A DNA stretch of 58,692 nucleotides from Myxococcales bacterium (GTDB lineage: Bacteria > Myxococcota_A > Polyangia > Polyangiales > Houyiibacteriaceae). The translations under genes were made by a program, and so were the position numbers. The notes beneath the pieces are model-generated. The model was given only the letters and a program-made list of their open reading frames with translations. It was not told the DNA's origin and ran no database searches. Shown piece after piece: positions 11,130 to 19,036 of the stretch. Positions within the stretch are counted from its first letter, which is position 1, and each line of letters begins with the position of its first letter. The stretch is taken from NCBI GenBank assembly GCA_019637115.1, contig JAHBWH010000030.1, forward strand, positions 1 through 58,692. Reading direction: 5' to 3'.

Positions 11130-11364
11130 TTCCTTCTTCTCCTATTTCGACTCTCTCGTGCGATCGCTGCTTCGCCGGAACCAGGAGAAGAGCTCTTCGC
11201 GTGACCCACGACACTTGGACCGATCCAGTTTTTACCAGGATTCCGCCGCGCTGGCCAGGGGATCCCGCCGGATACCCCGCGGGGACCGGGCGCCGCAGGC
11301 AACGCCGAGCCCCGAACGCCCCCAGCCACGGTCGGTCGGGCGCTGGCGAGCGCGGTGGGCGACC

Positions 11365-12165
11365 TCAACGCACACCCTGACAACTCGGGCAAAAGTAGGT
11401 CGATCGCCCGTCCTCTCCCTGGCGTCGCATCCGCACGAGCTCACCACAGACGAAGCACGGCTCACCGCTGCGTCGGTACACCCAGAGCCGTCCCCCCTCG
11501 CCTCGCCGGGTCACTCGAGGGCCTGGTCCGAGGTTCCGCGCGAGGAGGACCCGGCCGCGCTCGATCAGAGCGCGCAGCGCCGCCTCGTCGTGAGCACCCA
11601 CGGGACCGAAGGGGTCGAGGCGCTCCAGGAAGAGCAGCTCGGATTTGTAGACGTTGCCGATGCCGCTCACGAGCGCCTGCCGCATCAAGGCGACCCCGAG
11701 CGGGCACGCTGACTCCGAGCGGAGCCGGCGCACGGCCTCGTCGACGTCGAACGCGGCCTCGAGGAGATCGGGCCCGAGCGCGGGCAGCGCCCCATCGCCG
11801 CGCACGATGCGAGCCGTCGCGAGGTCGAAGCCGACCGCGATGGTCCGCGTCGGGGGCGCGCCGTCGGACAGACCTTCGGTGGTGGCGAGGATGGCGACGC
11901 TCATCCTCGTGGGGGGATGACGCCAAGGCTCTCCGGGCGCGTAGACGTGCCAGCTCCCGCGCATCCGCAGGTGCGAGTGGAGGCTGCGACCGTCGCTCAG
12001 ATCGATGAGCAGGTGCTTGCCGCGCGCGCGGACGTCGGCGACCACGCCGCCCTCGAGCGTCCCCTCGATCCCCGGGTGCTGGAAGACGAAGCGGAGCACC
12101 CGCCGCCCCACCAGCGCCGCGTGGAGGCGCCTCGCGGCGCGGTGGACGGTGTCGCCCTCGGGCAC
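11365..12165 (-). CDS. nei: Fpg/Nei family DNA glycosylase (endonuclease VIII-like)
   Basis: A 266-residue base-excision repair enzyme that removes oxidised bases and nicks the abasic site. It starts MPEGDTVHRAARRLHAAL; after Met removal Pro2 is the Schiff-base nucleophile and Glu3 the acid, and the PEGDT form favours Nei over Fpg (which has PELPE). The helix-two-turn-helix region contains QALVSGIGNVYKSELLF. The C-terminal zinc finger is CFVC-(x16)-CPSC. Length and all key residues are normal. The sequence most resembles the actinobacterial/myxobacterial Nei2-like branch, judged by eye. It ends 58 bases downstream of the FG-GAP gene on the same strand. Confidence 0.92.
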   Translation of the reverse strand: MPEGDTVHRAARRLHAALVGRRVLRFVFQHPGIEGTLEGGVVADVRARGKHLLIDLSDGRSLHSHLRMRGSWHVYAPGEPWRHPPTRMSVAILATTEGLSDGAPPTRTIAVGFDLATARIVRGDGALPALGPDLLEAAFDVDEAVRRLRSESACPLGVALMRQALVSGIGNVYKSELLFLERLDPFGPVGAHDEAALRALIERGRVLLARNLGPGPRVTRRGEGGRLWVYRRSGEPCFVCGELVRMRRQGEDGRSTYFCPSCQGVR

Positions 12166-12223
12166 CCGCGGAGCATGGAGCCACTGGGCAGCGGCGTCAT
12201 GCCGATCTGCCGCCGCGGCCGCG

Positions 12224-13585
12224 TCACGGCGCCTCGATGAGGCTCGTCGCGATCGGGATGATCGACCACGTGATCATCGAGCGCGCCTGCTCGCGCGTCG
12301 TCATCGTCTGCCGACGAGCGCGTCCGTTCACCCACACGTAGCGGCGCAGCTCGCCGTCGTTGTCGCTCGCCACGTAGAGCTCGTCGCGGCCGTCGCCGTC
12401 GAGATCCGCGAGCACGGACGCATGCTCGAAGCCACCGCTGTCGCGGTCGATGCTCTCGGCGCTCCACATCGCGCGGGGGTTCGCGCCCGGACGCAGGATC
12501 CACAGGCCCTGGCTGAAGCTCGCGACGACCATCTCCTTCTTGCCGTCGCCGTCCACGTCGCCGACCGTGATGAAGCGCGTGAGGTGGTCGCCCTCGATGC
12601 GCGCCACCACGACGCCCTGGTCGGGCGGCGTGTCGTGATCGTAGCGCCGGATCTCGACGGGCTCGACGACCCGCAGCCCGCCTTCGCCGCGCTCGGTGAG
12701 CCCCTCGACCGCGACGTAGAGCTCGTCGCGCCCATCGCCGTCGACGTCGCCGACGTAGATCTCCTTGGCGTGGCGGTTGCCCAGGTCGGCGACGATGGTG
12801 CTCTCGAGCCCGCGGCTCGGCACGTAGCGGACGACCTCGCCAGACTGCCCGCCCCCGCGGGTGTGGTTCGGCTCGCTCGGCGTGGCGTAGACCTCGACCA
12901 CGCCGTCGCCGTCGAGGTCACCGAGCTCGATCTCGTGCACGAAGATGTCGCGGCGCTTCGGCGTCTGCTGGACGGTCCACTGCCCGTCCTCGCCGAGGCG
13001 CGCGAAGGCGACCACGCCCTGATCGTGCGTCGCGATCGCGAGGGCCGGCCGACCGTCCCCGTAGAGGTCGCCGACCTCGACGTCGCGCATCCGGTCGAAG
13101 CGACCCCCGAAGGACTCGCTCCAGATGGTGCTCGCCGTCCAGCCCGAGGCGCCGCGCGTCCAGAGCTTCACGTGCGCGCCCATGCCGCCGATCGTGAGGA
13201 TGCCCGGCGTGCCGCCCGGCGGGACGAAGGGCATCGCCTTGTGAAAGACGTTGCTGTCGGGGTCGGTGATCACGTCGGCGACGCGCCACTCGCCGCCGCT
13301 ACGGACGATCATCTCGAGCCGCGCCGGCGCGGGCTGTACCCACTGACCGGCCTCGTTCTGGCTGAAGGGCGAGTAGCCGACGAGCAGCCCGTTCGGCAGC
13401 GCGTCGGGGACCGCGAGCGGGTCGGCGACGCGCGCCGCGGGCTCGCCGCCCATCGCCGAGGAGCTGGTCGCCTCCGTGGGGGTCGGCGGCTCGGCGGGCT
13501 GAGAGGGGGTCTCGTTGGAGCTGCCGCAGGCGGCGCCGAGGAGCGCGAGGGCGCTGGTGAGGATCCGGAATCGCTCGAGGCTCAT
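12224..13585 (-). CDS. FG-GAP/VCBS-repeat lipoprotein
   Basis: 453 residues. The signal peptide MSLERFRILTSALALLGAACGSS has a lipobox (GAAC). After a Pro/Thr/Ser linker come at least five FG-GAP-like blades with Ca-binding loops: GDLYGDGRPALAIA, GDLDGDGVVEVYA, GDVDGDGRDELYVA, GDVDGDGKKEMVVA and ADLDGDGRDELYVA. This is an integrin-alpha-like beta-propeller, probably extracytoplasmic, with Ca-stabilised blades. No catalytic motif is visible. The ATG at 13585 starts the signal peptide exactly. Its leader contains one arm of the 33-bp inverted repeat and the minisatellite block. The role could be adhesion or surface recognition. Confidence 0.85.
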   Translation of the reverse strand: MSLERFRILTSALALLGAACGSSNETPSQPAEPPTPTEATSSSAMGGEPAARVADPLAVPDALPNGLLVGYSPFSQNEAGQWVQPAPARLEMIVRSGGEWRVADVITDPDSNVFHKAMPFVPPGGTPGILTIGGMGAHVKLWTRGASGWTASTIWSESFGGRFDRMRDVEVGDLYGDGRPALAIATHDQGVVAFARLGEDGQWTVQQTPKRRDIFVHEIELGDLDGDGVVEVYATPSEPNHTRGGGQSGEVVRYVPSRGLESTIVADLGNRHAKEIYVGDVDGDGRDELYVAVEGLTERGEGGLRVVEPVEIRRYDHDTPPDQGVVVARIEGDHLTRFITVGDVDGDGKKEMVVASFSQGLWILRPGANPRAMWSAESIDRDSGGFEHASVLADLDGDGRDELYVASDNDGELRRYVWVNGRARRQTMTTREQARSMITWSIIPIATSLIEAP

Positions 13586-13641
13586 GGGGTGGGCAGTACC
13601 AACGCGGGATCGGCAGCGCAACGTGAACGAAGTTTAGTAGT

Positions 13642-13674
13642 CCCCTGCCCCTGCCCTTGCCCGTGCCCTTGCCC
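13642..13674 (-). repeat. left arm of 33-bp inverted repeat, (GGGCAN)n on the minus strand
   Basis: Read on the minus strand it is a run of GGGCAA, GGGCAC and GGGCAG units. It is the reverse complement of 14092-14124 with 32 of 33 bases matching. It lies 56 bases upstream of the FG-GAP gene start and has G-quadruplex potential. Confidence 0.85.
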
Positions 13675-13720
13675 TGTGTTCCGTCCTTCCTTCCCCCTGT
13701 CTTGCCTTCCCTGCCCCTCC

Positions 13721-13800
13721 CTTCCCTCCCCCTGTCTTGCCTTCCCTCCCCCTGTCTTGCCTTCCCTCCCCCTGTCTTGCCTTCCCTCCCCCTGTCTTCC
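13721..13800 (+). repeat. 20-bp minisatellite, four copies
   Basis: The unit CTTCCCTCCCCCTGTCTTGC is repeated head to tail four times (last two bases differ in copy four). The strand is pure pyrimidine except for two G per unit. Confidence 0.92.
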
Positions 13801-13877
13801 CGTCTTCCCTCCGTCTTCCCTCCGTCTTCCCTCCGTCTTCCCTCCGTCTTCCCTCCGTCTTCCCTCCATCTTCCCGC
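13801..13877 (+). repeat. 11-bp minisatellite, six perfect and one degenerate copy
   Basis: The unit CGTCTTCCCTC is repeated from 13801 to 13866, with a degenerate seventh copy to 13877. It directly abuts the 20-bp array and shares its polypyrimidine character. Confidence 0.92.
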
Positions 13878-13930
13878 CGTCCCTCCCCCTGCCTTCCCTC
13901 CGTCCCGTCCCACCCCCCTGCTCTTCCGTC

Positions 13931-13980
13931 GCTCCCCTGTCTTCCCCTGTCTTCCCCTGTCTTCCCCTGTCTTCCCCTGT
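13931..13980 (+). repeat. 10-bp minisatellite, five copies
   Basis: The unit CTTCCCCTGT occurs four times perfectly (13941-13980) after one degenerate copy (13931-13940). It is the third adjacent array, built from the same CTTCCC and CCTGT words as the other two. Confidence 0.9.
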
Positions 13981-14091
13981 CCTTGCCCTCGCGAAGGCCG
14001 AGCGGGGTGGAGACTCGGGACCGGTGGGCAAGGGTTCGAACGGCGTTGGGGCTCGGGGGGGAAGTGGGGTGAATGGGGGCAGGGAACTCCG

Positions 14092-14124
14092 GGGCAAGGG
14101 CAAGGGCAAGGGCAGGGGCAGGGG
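14092..14124 (+). repeat. right arm of 33-bp inverted repeat, (GGGCAN)n on the plus strand
   Basis: Three GGGCAA then two GGGCAG units and a final GGG. It matches the reverse complement of 13642-13674 at 32 of 33 positions and ends 132 bases before the ATG at 14257. Three-base loops between GGG runs favour a parallel G-quadruplex. Confidence 0.85.
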
Positions 14125-14256
14125 ACCGCATGCGCTGCTCCACGTCGAGAATTTGACCCCCCACCCCCACCCAGCTACCCGAAGGGGTCATGCGGCGGCT
14201 CGGGCGAAGGGGCGCCGCATCGAAACCCCGCGAATCGGCGGGCATGCGAGGGCGAC

Positions 14257-17200
14257 ATGAGCAATACCGCGACGGTGCCGGGCGAGGTGCCGATGAGTGA
14301 CGAGCAGCGCGTGGCTGGCGGCCCCGCGATCGAGCGAGAGACCGCGAAGGCGAGCCGGAGCCCCAAGCAGCTCGTGCTCCTCCTGCTGAAGATCGCTTTC
14401 AGCGTCGCGATGCTCGTCGTGGTCTTCCGCAAGGTCGTCCTGCGCGAGGGCGCCGCGGATCTCGGCGCCCGCCTCGCGAACCTCCACTGGGGCTGGATCG
14501 CGGCGGCCGTCTCGATGCAGCTCGTCGCCATCGTCTTCGCGACCTTCCGCTGGCGGGCGCTCCTCGGCGGCCAGGGCATCCGGCCCCGCTGGGGCTTCCT
14601 CGCCGGCTCGATCATGATCGCCCGCTTCTGGGGCGCCTTCACGCCCGGCGGCTTCACCGGCTTCGGCGGCTGGCGCATCTACGACGTCGCCAAGCACACG
14701 GGCAAGGTCGCCCGCGCGGCGGCCACCATCGGCACCGAGACGCTCCTCGGGCAGACCGCGATGGGCGTCGTCGTGATCGCGGGCACCCTCTTCTTCGGCG
14801 CCGCGTTCGTCGGCACGAGCGGCGTCTGGACGATCGTCGCGGTCTTCAGCGGCATCATCCTCGCCGCGATCACCCTGCTCGCGAAGCCCGCGCTCTTCCG
14901 CCTCGTCGCGCGCTTCTTGCCCCGGAAGATCGCGATCCGCGTCGAGACGCTGGTCGACGCCATCTGCGCTTACGAGGGCAAGGGCCTCCTGCTCGCCAAG
15001 GCCTTCGCGCTCGGCGTCGGCGTCCACGCCTTCAACGGCCTGATCTACGTCTGCGCCGCGCAGGCGCTCGGCGTCGAGCTCGGCGTCGGCCAGGTCTTCT
15101 TCGCCTCGAACATCCAGATCCTCGCGACGCTCCTGCCGGCCTCGATCAACGGCATCGGCCTGCGCGAGACCACCGCGGTCGCGCTCTACACGAGCCCGGC
15201 CATCGGACTGCCGCTCTCGGTGGCGGTGCTCATCCCGGTCGTCGGCTTCGCCTGCGAGATGTTCGTCTCGTCCTTCGGCGGGCTCGTCTTCCTGACGCGC
15301 CGCAGCGGCTACGCGCCCGTCATCGAGGTCGACGACCCCGACCGCGAGGCCGCCGTGCACGCGTCCATCCCCGACGTCCCCGAGGCGGAGTGGCCGCGGC
15401 GGCTGCGCGGCCTGACGCTCGGCCTCGGCGGCGGGCTCGTCGGTGGCTTCCTCGTCGGCGTGGTCGAGGCGCTCGTCGTGCTCGCCGGCGCGAACGGCAC
15501 GGTCGCTTTCCGCGTCGTGCCCTACGGCGCGGCGGTCTACGCGATCTTCTTCGGGCTCGCAGGCGGCGGCATGGGCCTCGTGCTCGCGTGGAGTGGCCGC
15601 TGGATGAAGCGAGAGGCGGCCCCCGAGGCGGAGACTTTCGCGCGCACCGCGGCGTTCTTCGCGGCCACCGCCGCCTTCGCGCTCGGCGCGTTCCGGATCC
15701 GCCGCGACGTCTTCGCCGAGGAGTTGGTCTGGAAGAGCCTCGGCGGCCTCGGCGTGCTCGTGGGCTGCCTCGTGGCCGCGACCGCGATCTACCTCGGGCT
15801 CTTCTTCGGCCTACGCGCGCTCGCGCGTGTCGGCGCGAAGGGCGAGCGGCCGGGGCTGCTCCTGCGCGGCTTCGGCGCGCCCGCGCTCGTCGCGGCGCTC
15901 CTCGGCGTGCTCGCGGGCGTCAGCGCGGCCCAGGGCGGCGTGCCCCTCGTCGACCGCAACCCGAGCACCGCGACCGCGCCCGAGGGCGCCGGCAACGTGC
16001 TCTTCATCGTCGTCGACACCCTCCGCGCCGACCACCTCCCGGCATACGGCTACCAGAACAACCGCACGCCGAACCTCGACGAGTTCGCGCGCGATGCGAT
16101 CCGCTTCGACCAGGCCTTCGCGCCCGCGAGCTGGACGCGCCCAAGCTTCGCCTCGATCCTCACGGGCCGCCTACCCTCGAGCCATGGGGTGATGGCCAAG
16201 CCCGACGCGCTCTCCGACGAGCTCGTCACCATGCCCGAGGTCTTCGGCGAGCACGGCTGGGAGACGCGCGGCATCGCGACCAACTACAACGTCGCGCCCT
16301 ACTTCAACTTCAACCAGGGCTTCGACCGCTACGAATACCTCGAGCCGAACTTCGTGCTCGGCGCGGACGACGCCGCCGCGAAGCTCCTGCTCGTCCAGAC
16401 GCTCAAGCGCGTCGTCGAGACGATCACCGCCAAGCTCGGCCACGTCGCGCCGGGCAGCGCCTACCAGGACGCGCCGGCGGTGAACGCGCGCATCCTCGAC
16501 TGGCTCGACGCAGGCACGGAGGGCGGGCGCCCGTTCTTCCACTTCGTCGGGTACATGGACCCGCACGATCCGTACTACCCGCACCCCTACGACGGAACCG
16601 GCTACAGCCGCGCGGCGAACCAGCGCCCGCGGCCCGAAGAGGCGCCGCGGCTGCGCGCGCTCTACGACGGCGAGATCGAGTTCTGGGACGAGCACTTCGG
16701 CCAGCTCGTCGCGGAGCTGAAGCGGCGTGGGCTCTACGACGACCTCACGATCGTGATCACGTCGGACCACGGCGAGGAGTTCTGTGATCACGGCGGCTTC
16801 TGGCACGGCGTCACGCTCTACGACGAGCAGGTGCGCATCCCCCTCTTCGTGAAGCTCCCGCGCGGCGAGCAGGCGGGCACGACGGTGCGCCACTGGGTGC
16901 AGCTCATCGACCTGATGCCGACGCTCCTCCAGCGCTTCGACCTCCCCGTCCCCGAGGGTGTCCAAGGCGGCAGCCTCTTCCGCGGCACCGACCTCGTCTA
17001 CGCCGAGGAGAGCCACGAGGGCAACGTGCTCGAGAGCGTGCGCGAGCGCCGGGGCACGGACGAGTGGAAGATCATCACCGCCAACCCCGGCAACCCGCGC
17101 GGGCTCGAGCCGCTGGAGGTCTACCGCGTCGACCTCGACCCGGGCGAGCAGCAGAACGTCGCCGAGGTCGAGCGCGAGGCCACCGTGCGCCTGATGGAGA

Positions 17201-17316
17201 GCCTCGTCGCTGCTGGCCAGCGCGCCCGCGAGGGCCGCGTCGAGAGCGAGACGGTCGACCTCACGGGCGAAGCCGCCGCGCGCCTCCAGGCCATCGGCTA
17301 CATGGAAGACGAGTAG
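14257..17316 (+). CDS. LPG-synthase-type membrane domain fused to alkaline-phosphatase-superfamily (sulfatase-like) domain
   Basis: A 1019-residue membrane protein. Residues of about 35-340 form the UPF0104/LPG_synthase_TM flippase-type domain (multiple TM segments; FWGAFTPGGFTGFGGWR, ASINGIGLRETTAVALY). Residues of about 395-570 hold about five or six further TM segments. Residues 580-1019 are an alkaline-phosphatase-superfamily domain with the metal ligands VVDTLRADH (Asp587) and TSDHGEE (Asp837, His838) and a downstream FWHG His. At the nucleophile position, where sulfatases have C-x-P-S-R, it reads SWTRPSF, so Thr627 is the likely nucleophile, as in LtaS and phosphoethanolamine transferases. 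This suggests a phospho-group transferase or phosphatase acting outside on a lipid or glycan moved by its own membrane domain (inference). The start ATG has GAGGG upstream. Confidence 0.88.
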   Translation: MSNTATVPGEVPMSDEQRVAGGPAIERETAKASRSPKQLVLLLLKIAFSVAMLVVVFRKVVLREGAADLGARLANLHWGWIAAAVSMQLVAIVFATFRWRALLGGQGIRPRWGFLAGSIMIARFWGAFTPGGFTGFGGWRIYDVAKHTGKVARAAATIGTETLLGQTAMGVVVIAGTLFFGAAFVGTSGVWTIVAVFSGIILAAITLLAKPALFRLVARFLPRKIAIRVETLVDAICAYEGKGLLLAKAFALGVGVHAFNGLIYVCAAQALGVELGVGQVFFASNIQILATLLPASINGIGLRETTAVALYTSPAIGLPLSVAVLIPVVGFACEMFVSSFGGLVFLTRRSGYAPVIEVDDPDREAAVHASIPDVPEAEWPRRLRGLTLGLGGGLVGGFLVGVVEALVVLAGANGTVAFRVVPYGAAVYAIFFGLAGGGMGLVLAWSGRWMKREAAPEAETFARTAAFFAATAAFALGAFRIRRDVFAEELVWKSLGGLGVLVGCLVAATAIYLGLFFGLRALARVGAKGERPGLLLRGFGAPALVAALLGVLAGVSAAQGGVPLVDRNPSTATAPEGAGNVLFIVVDTLRADHLPAYGYQNNRTPNLDEFARDAIRFDQAFAPASWTRPSFASILTGRLPSSHGVMAKPDALSDELVTMPEVFGEHGWETRGIATNYNVAPYFNFNQGFDRYEYLEPNFVLGADDAAAKLLLVQTLKRVVETITAKLGHVAPGSAYQDAPAVNARILDWLDAGTEGGRPFFHFVGYMDPHDPYYPHPYDGTGYSRAANQRPRPEEAPRLRALYDGEIEFWDEHFGQLVAELKRRGLYDDLTIVITSDHGEEFCDHGGFWHGVTLYDEQVRIPLFVKLPRGEQAGTTVRHWVQLIDLMPTLLQRFDLPVPEGVQGGSLFRGTDLVYAEESHEGNVLESVRERRGTDEWKIITANPGNPRGLEPLEVYRVDLDPGEQQNVAEVEREATVRLMESLVAAGQRAREGRVESETVDLTGEAAARLQAIGYMEDE

Positions 17317-17401
17317 CTCGGGGGCGACCCGGACGCCGCTGTGGACCCGGACCCGGAGAGTTTTTTGAGCCGGACGTGTGCAGCAAGGGTACTGACCCAC
17401 C

Positions 17402-19036
17402 ATGCGGACAGCGGGATTGGTGGGGCTCCTGTGCATCTTCGCGTGCCAAGGGGCGATCGAGGACCCGGGGGGTAGCCCTGGCGCTGGACCGGGCCCGGGG
17501 GGCCGGGCCTGTCGTGACGGGGACGCCGTGGTCCTCGGGTCGGCCCCGATGCGCCGCCTCACGGCGGTCGAGTGGTCGAACACGCTGCGAGATCTGCTCG
17601 GTCGCCTCCCGCCCGAGCTCCCGAGCCTACCCCCGGACGGCACGTCGCCCGGCTCGTTCGAAAACGAGGCGCTCGCCCTCGGGCCCTCGGACGTCCACGT
17701 CTCTCGATGGGAGCAGGCCGCCTTCGCCGCAGGCGAGCTGGTCGCGACCGATCCGACGACGCGAGCGGCGCTCGTGCCCTGCGGCGAGGCCGAGGCGGGC
17801 TGCGCGCGGCGCTTCGTCGAGTCGTTCGGCCGGCGCGCGCTCCGGCGCCCGCTGACGAGCGAAGAGGTCGGTCGCTACACCACCTTCTTCGAGGCGCAGC
17901 GGGCCGAGATCGACTTCGACGCCGCCATCCAGCTGACCGTCTCGGCGTTCTTGCAGTCGCCGCAGTTCCTCTATCGCTTGGAGCTCGGCGCCGACGCAGG
18001 GCGCGGCGGCCACGTGCCGCTCACCCCCCACGAGGTCGCGAGCCGCCTCTCGTACCTGCTCTGGGAGAGCATGCCCGACGACGCCTTGCTCGCGGCCGCC
18101 GACGCTCGCGAGCTGCAGACGCCGGCCCAGCTCGCCGCGCAGACGCGCCGGATGCTCGCCGACCCGCGCGCCCGCGCCGCGACCCGCGACTACTTCCGCC
18201 AGTGGCTCCACCTCGACCGCGTCGCGAGCGAGGCGAAGCTCCCGGAGGTGGTGCCCGAGTGGTCCCCCGCCGTGGCCGCCGCCGCGCGCGAGGAGTCCCT
18301 CCGCTTCGCCGAGCACGTCTTCTACGAGGGGAGCCTCTCGGACCTCTTCACGAGCCGCACGGGCTTCGTCCCGCCCGAGCTCGCCTCGATCTACGGCGTC
18401 GCCCCCTCGAGCGAGGCCATCGAGCTCCCCCCCGAGCGCGCCGGCATCCTCACCCGCGTCGGCTTCCTCGCGGGCGAGGCCCGCGAGGCCAACGGCTCCC
18501 CGCCGCTGCGCGGCGTCTTCGTCCTCAGCCGCCTCCTCTGCGCGAACATCGGCGCGCCGCCCGCGGACGCCGACACCTCGCCCCCGCGCGTCGACGAGAC
18601 GATGGGCCCGCAGACCAACCGCATGCTCTTCGAAGAGCGCACGTCCCCGGCGGCCTGCCAGTCGTGCCACGAGCGCATCGACGGCATCGGCTTCGGCTTC
18701 GAGAACTACGACACCGCCGGCCGCTTCCGGACGACCGACAACGGCCTCCCCGTCGACGCCGTCGGGTACGCGATCGGGATCGGGAACGACGGCATCTACG
18801 ACGGCGCGGTCGAGCTCCAGCAGCTCTTCGCCGAGAGCCCGGTCGTGCACGACTGCGCAGTCCAGAAGTACTTCGTCTACGCCCACGGGCGCCCGACCGA
18901 GCGCGAGGACGCCTGCCACCTGCAAGGGCTCCAGCGCGCCTTCCGCGACTCCGGCGGCGACCTCGACGAGCTCCTCGTGCACATGGTGACCCGCCCCGAG
19001 TTCCTGCTTCGCCCCGAGATCACGGAGGGAGAGTGA
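17402..19036 (+). CDS. DUF1592-family lipoprotein with c-type haem motif
   Basis: 544 residues. The signal peptide MRTAGLVGLLCIFACQGA has a lipobox. The sequence follows the planctomycete/myxobacterial DUF1587-DUF1595-DUF1592-DUF1588-DUF1585 order: MRRLTAVEWSNTLRDLLG, CARRFVESFGRRALRRPLT, AFLQSPQFLYRLELG, LSYLLWESMPDDALLAAA, GILTRVGFLAGEAREANGSP, then CQSCHERIDGIGFGFENYD. Cys419-x-x-Cys422-His423 is a c-type haem attachment motif, so the mature protein probably binds haem outside the inner membrane. These proteins are nearly always encoded next to a DUF1552 protein, as here. The stop codon overlaps the next start by one base, indicating translational coupling. The biochemical role of the family is unknown. 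Confidence 0.93.
   Translation: MRTAGLVGLLCIFACQGAIEDPGGSPGAGPGPGGRACRDGDAVVLGSAPMRRLTAVEWSNTLRDLLGRLPPELPSLPPDGTSPGSFENEALALGPSDVHVSRWEQAAFAAGELVATDPTTRAALVPCGEAEAGCARRFVESFGRRALRRPLTSEEVGRYTTFFEAQRAEIDFDAAIQLTVSAFLQSPQFLYRLELGADAGRGGHVPLTPHEVASRLSYLLWESMPDDALLAAADARELQTPAQLAAQTRRMLADPRARAATRDYFRQWLHLDRVASEAKLPEVVPEWSPAVAAAAREESLRFAEHVFYEGSLSDLFTSRTGFVPPELASIYGVAPSSEAIELPPERAGILTRVGFLAGEAREANGSPPLRGVFVLSRLLCANIGAPPADADTSPPRVDETMGPQTNRMLFEERTSPAACQSCHERIDGIGFGFENYDTAGRFRTTDNGLPVDAVGYAIGIGNDGIYDGAVELQQLFAESPVVHDCAVQKYFVYAHGRPTEREDACHLQGLQRAFRDSGGDLDELLVHMVTRPEFLLRPEITEGE

Larger units (their letters stand above)
13586..14256. other. 671-bp divergent intergenic region filled with low-complexity repeats
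   Basis: Between the FG-GAP gene (minus) and the membrane/phosphatase fusion gene (plus). The left two thirds (13642-13990) are C/T-rich and the right third (about 14000-14124) G-rich on the plus strand, so both genes have a G/A-rich non-template leader. It holds three minisatellites and a 33-bp inverted repeat. Reading frames run through it only because it lacks stop codons; I see no gene. Confidence 0.8.

Noticed and set aside
13721-13980. CRISPR array
   Set aside because: Units are 10-20 bp, head to tail, with no unique spacers and no cas genes nearby.
13657-14256. N-terminal extension of the membrane/phosphatase fusion through the minisatellites
   Set aside because: The extension is pure Pro/Leu/Ser low complexity. 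The ATG at 14257 has a Shine-Dalgarno and precedes the first membrane segment.
15973-17316. Formylglycine-dependent sulfatase activity for the fusion protein
   Set aside because: The nucleophile position is Thr, not Cys or Ser, so a transferase or phosphatase is more likely.
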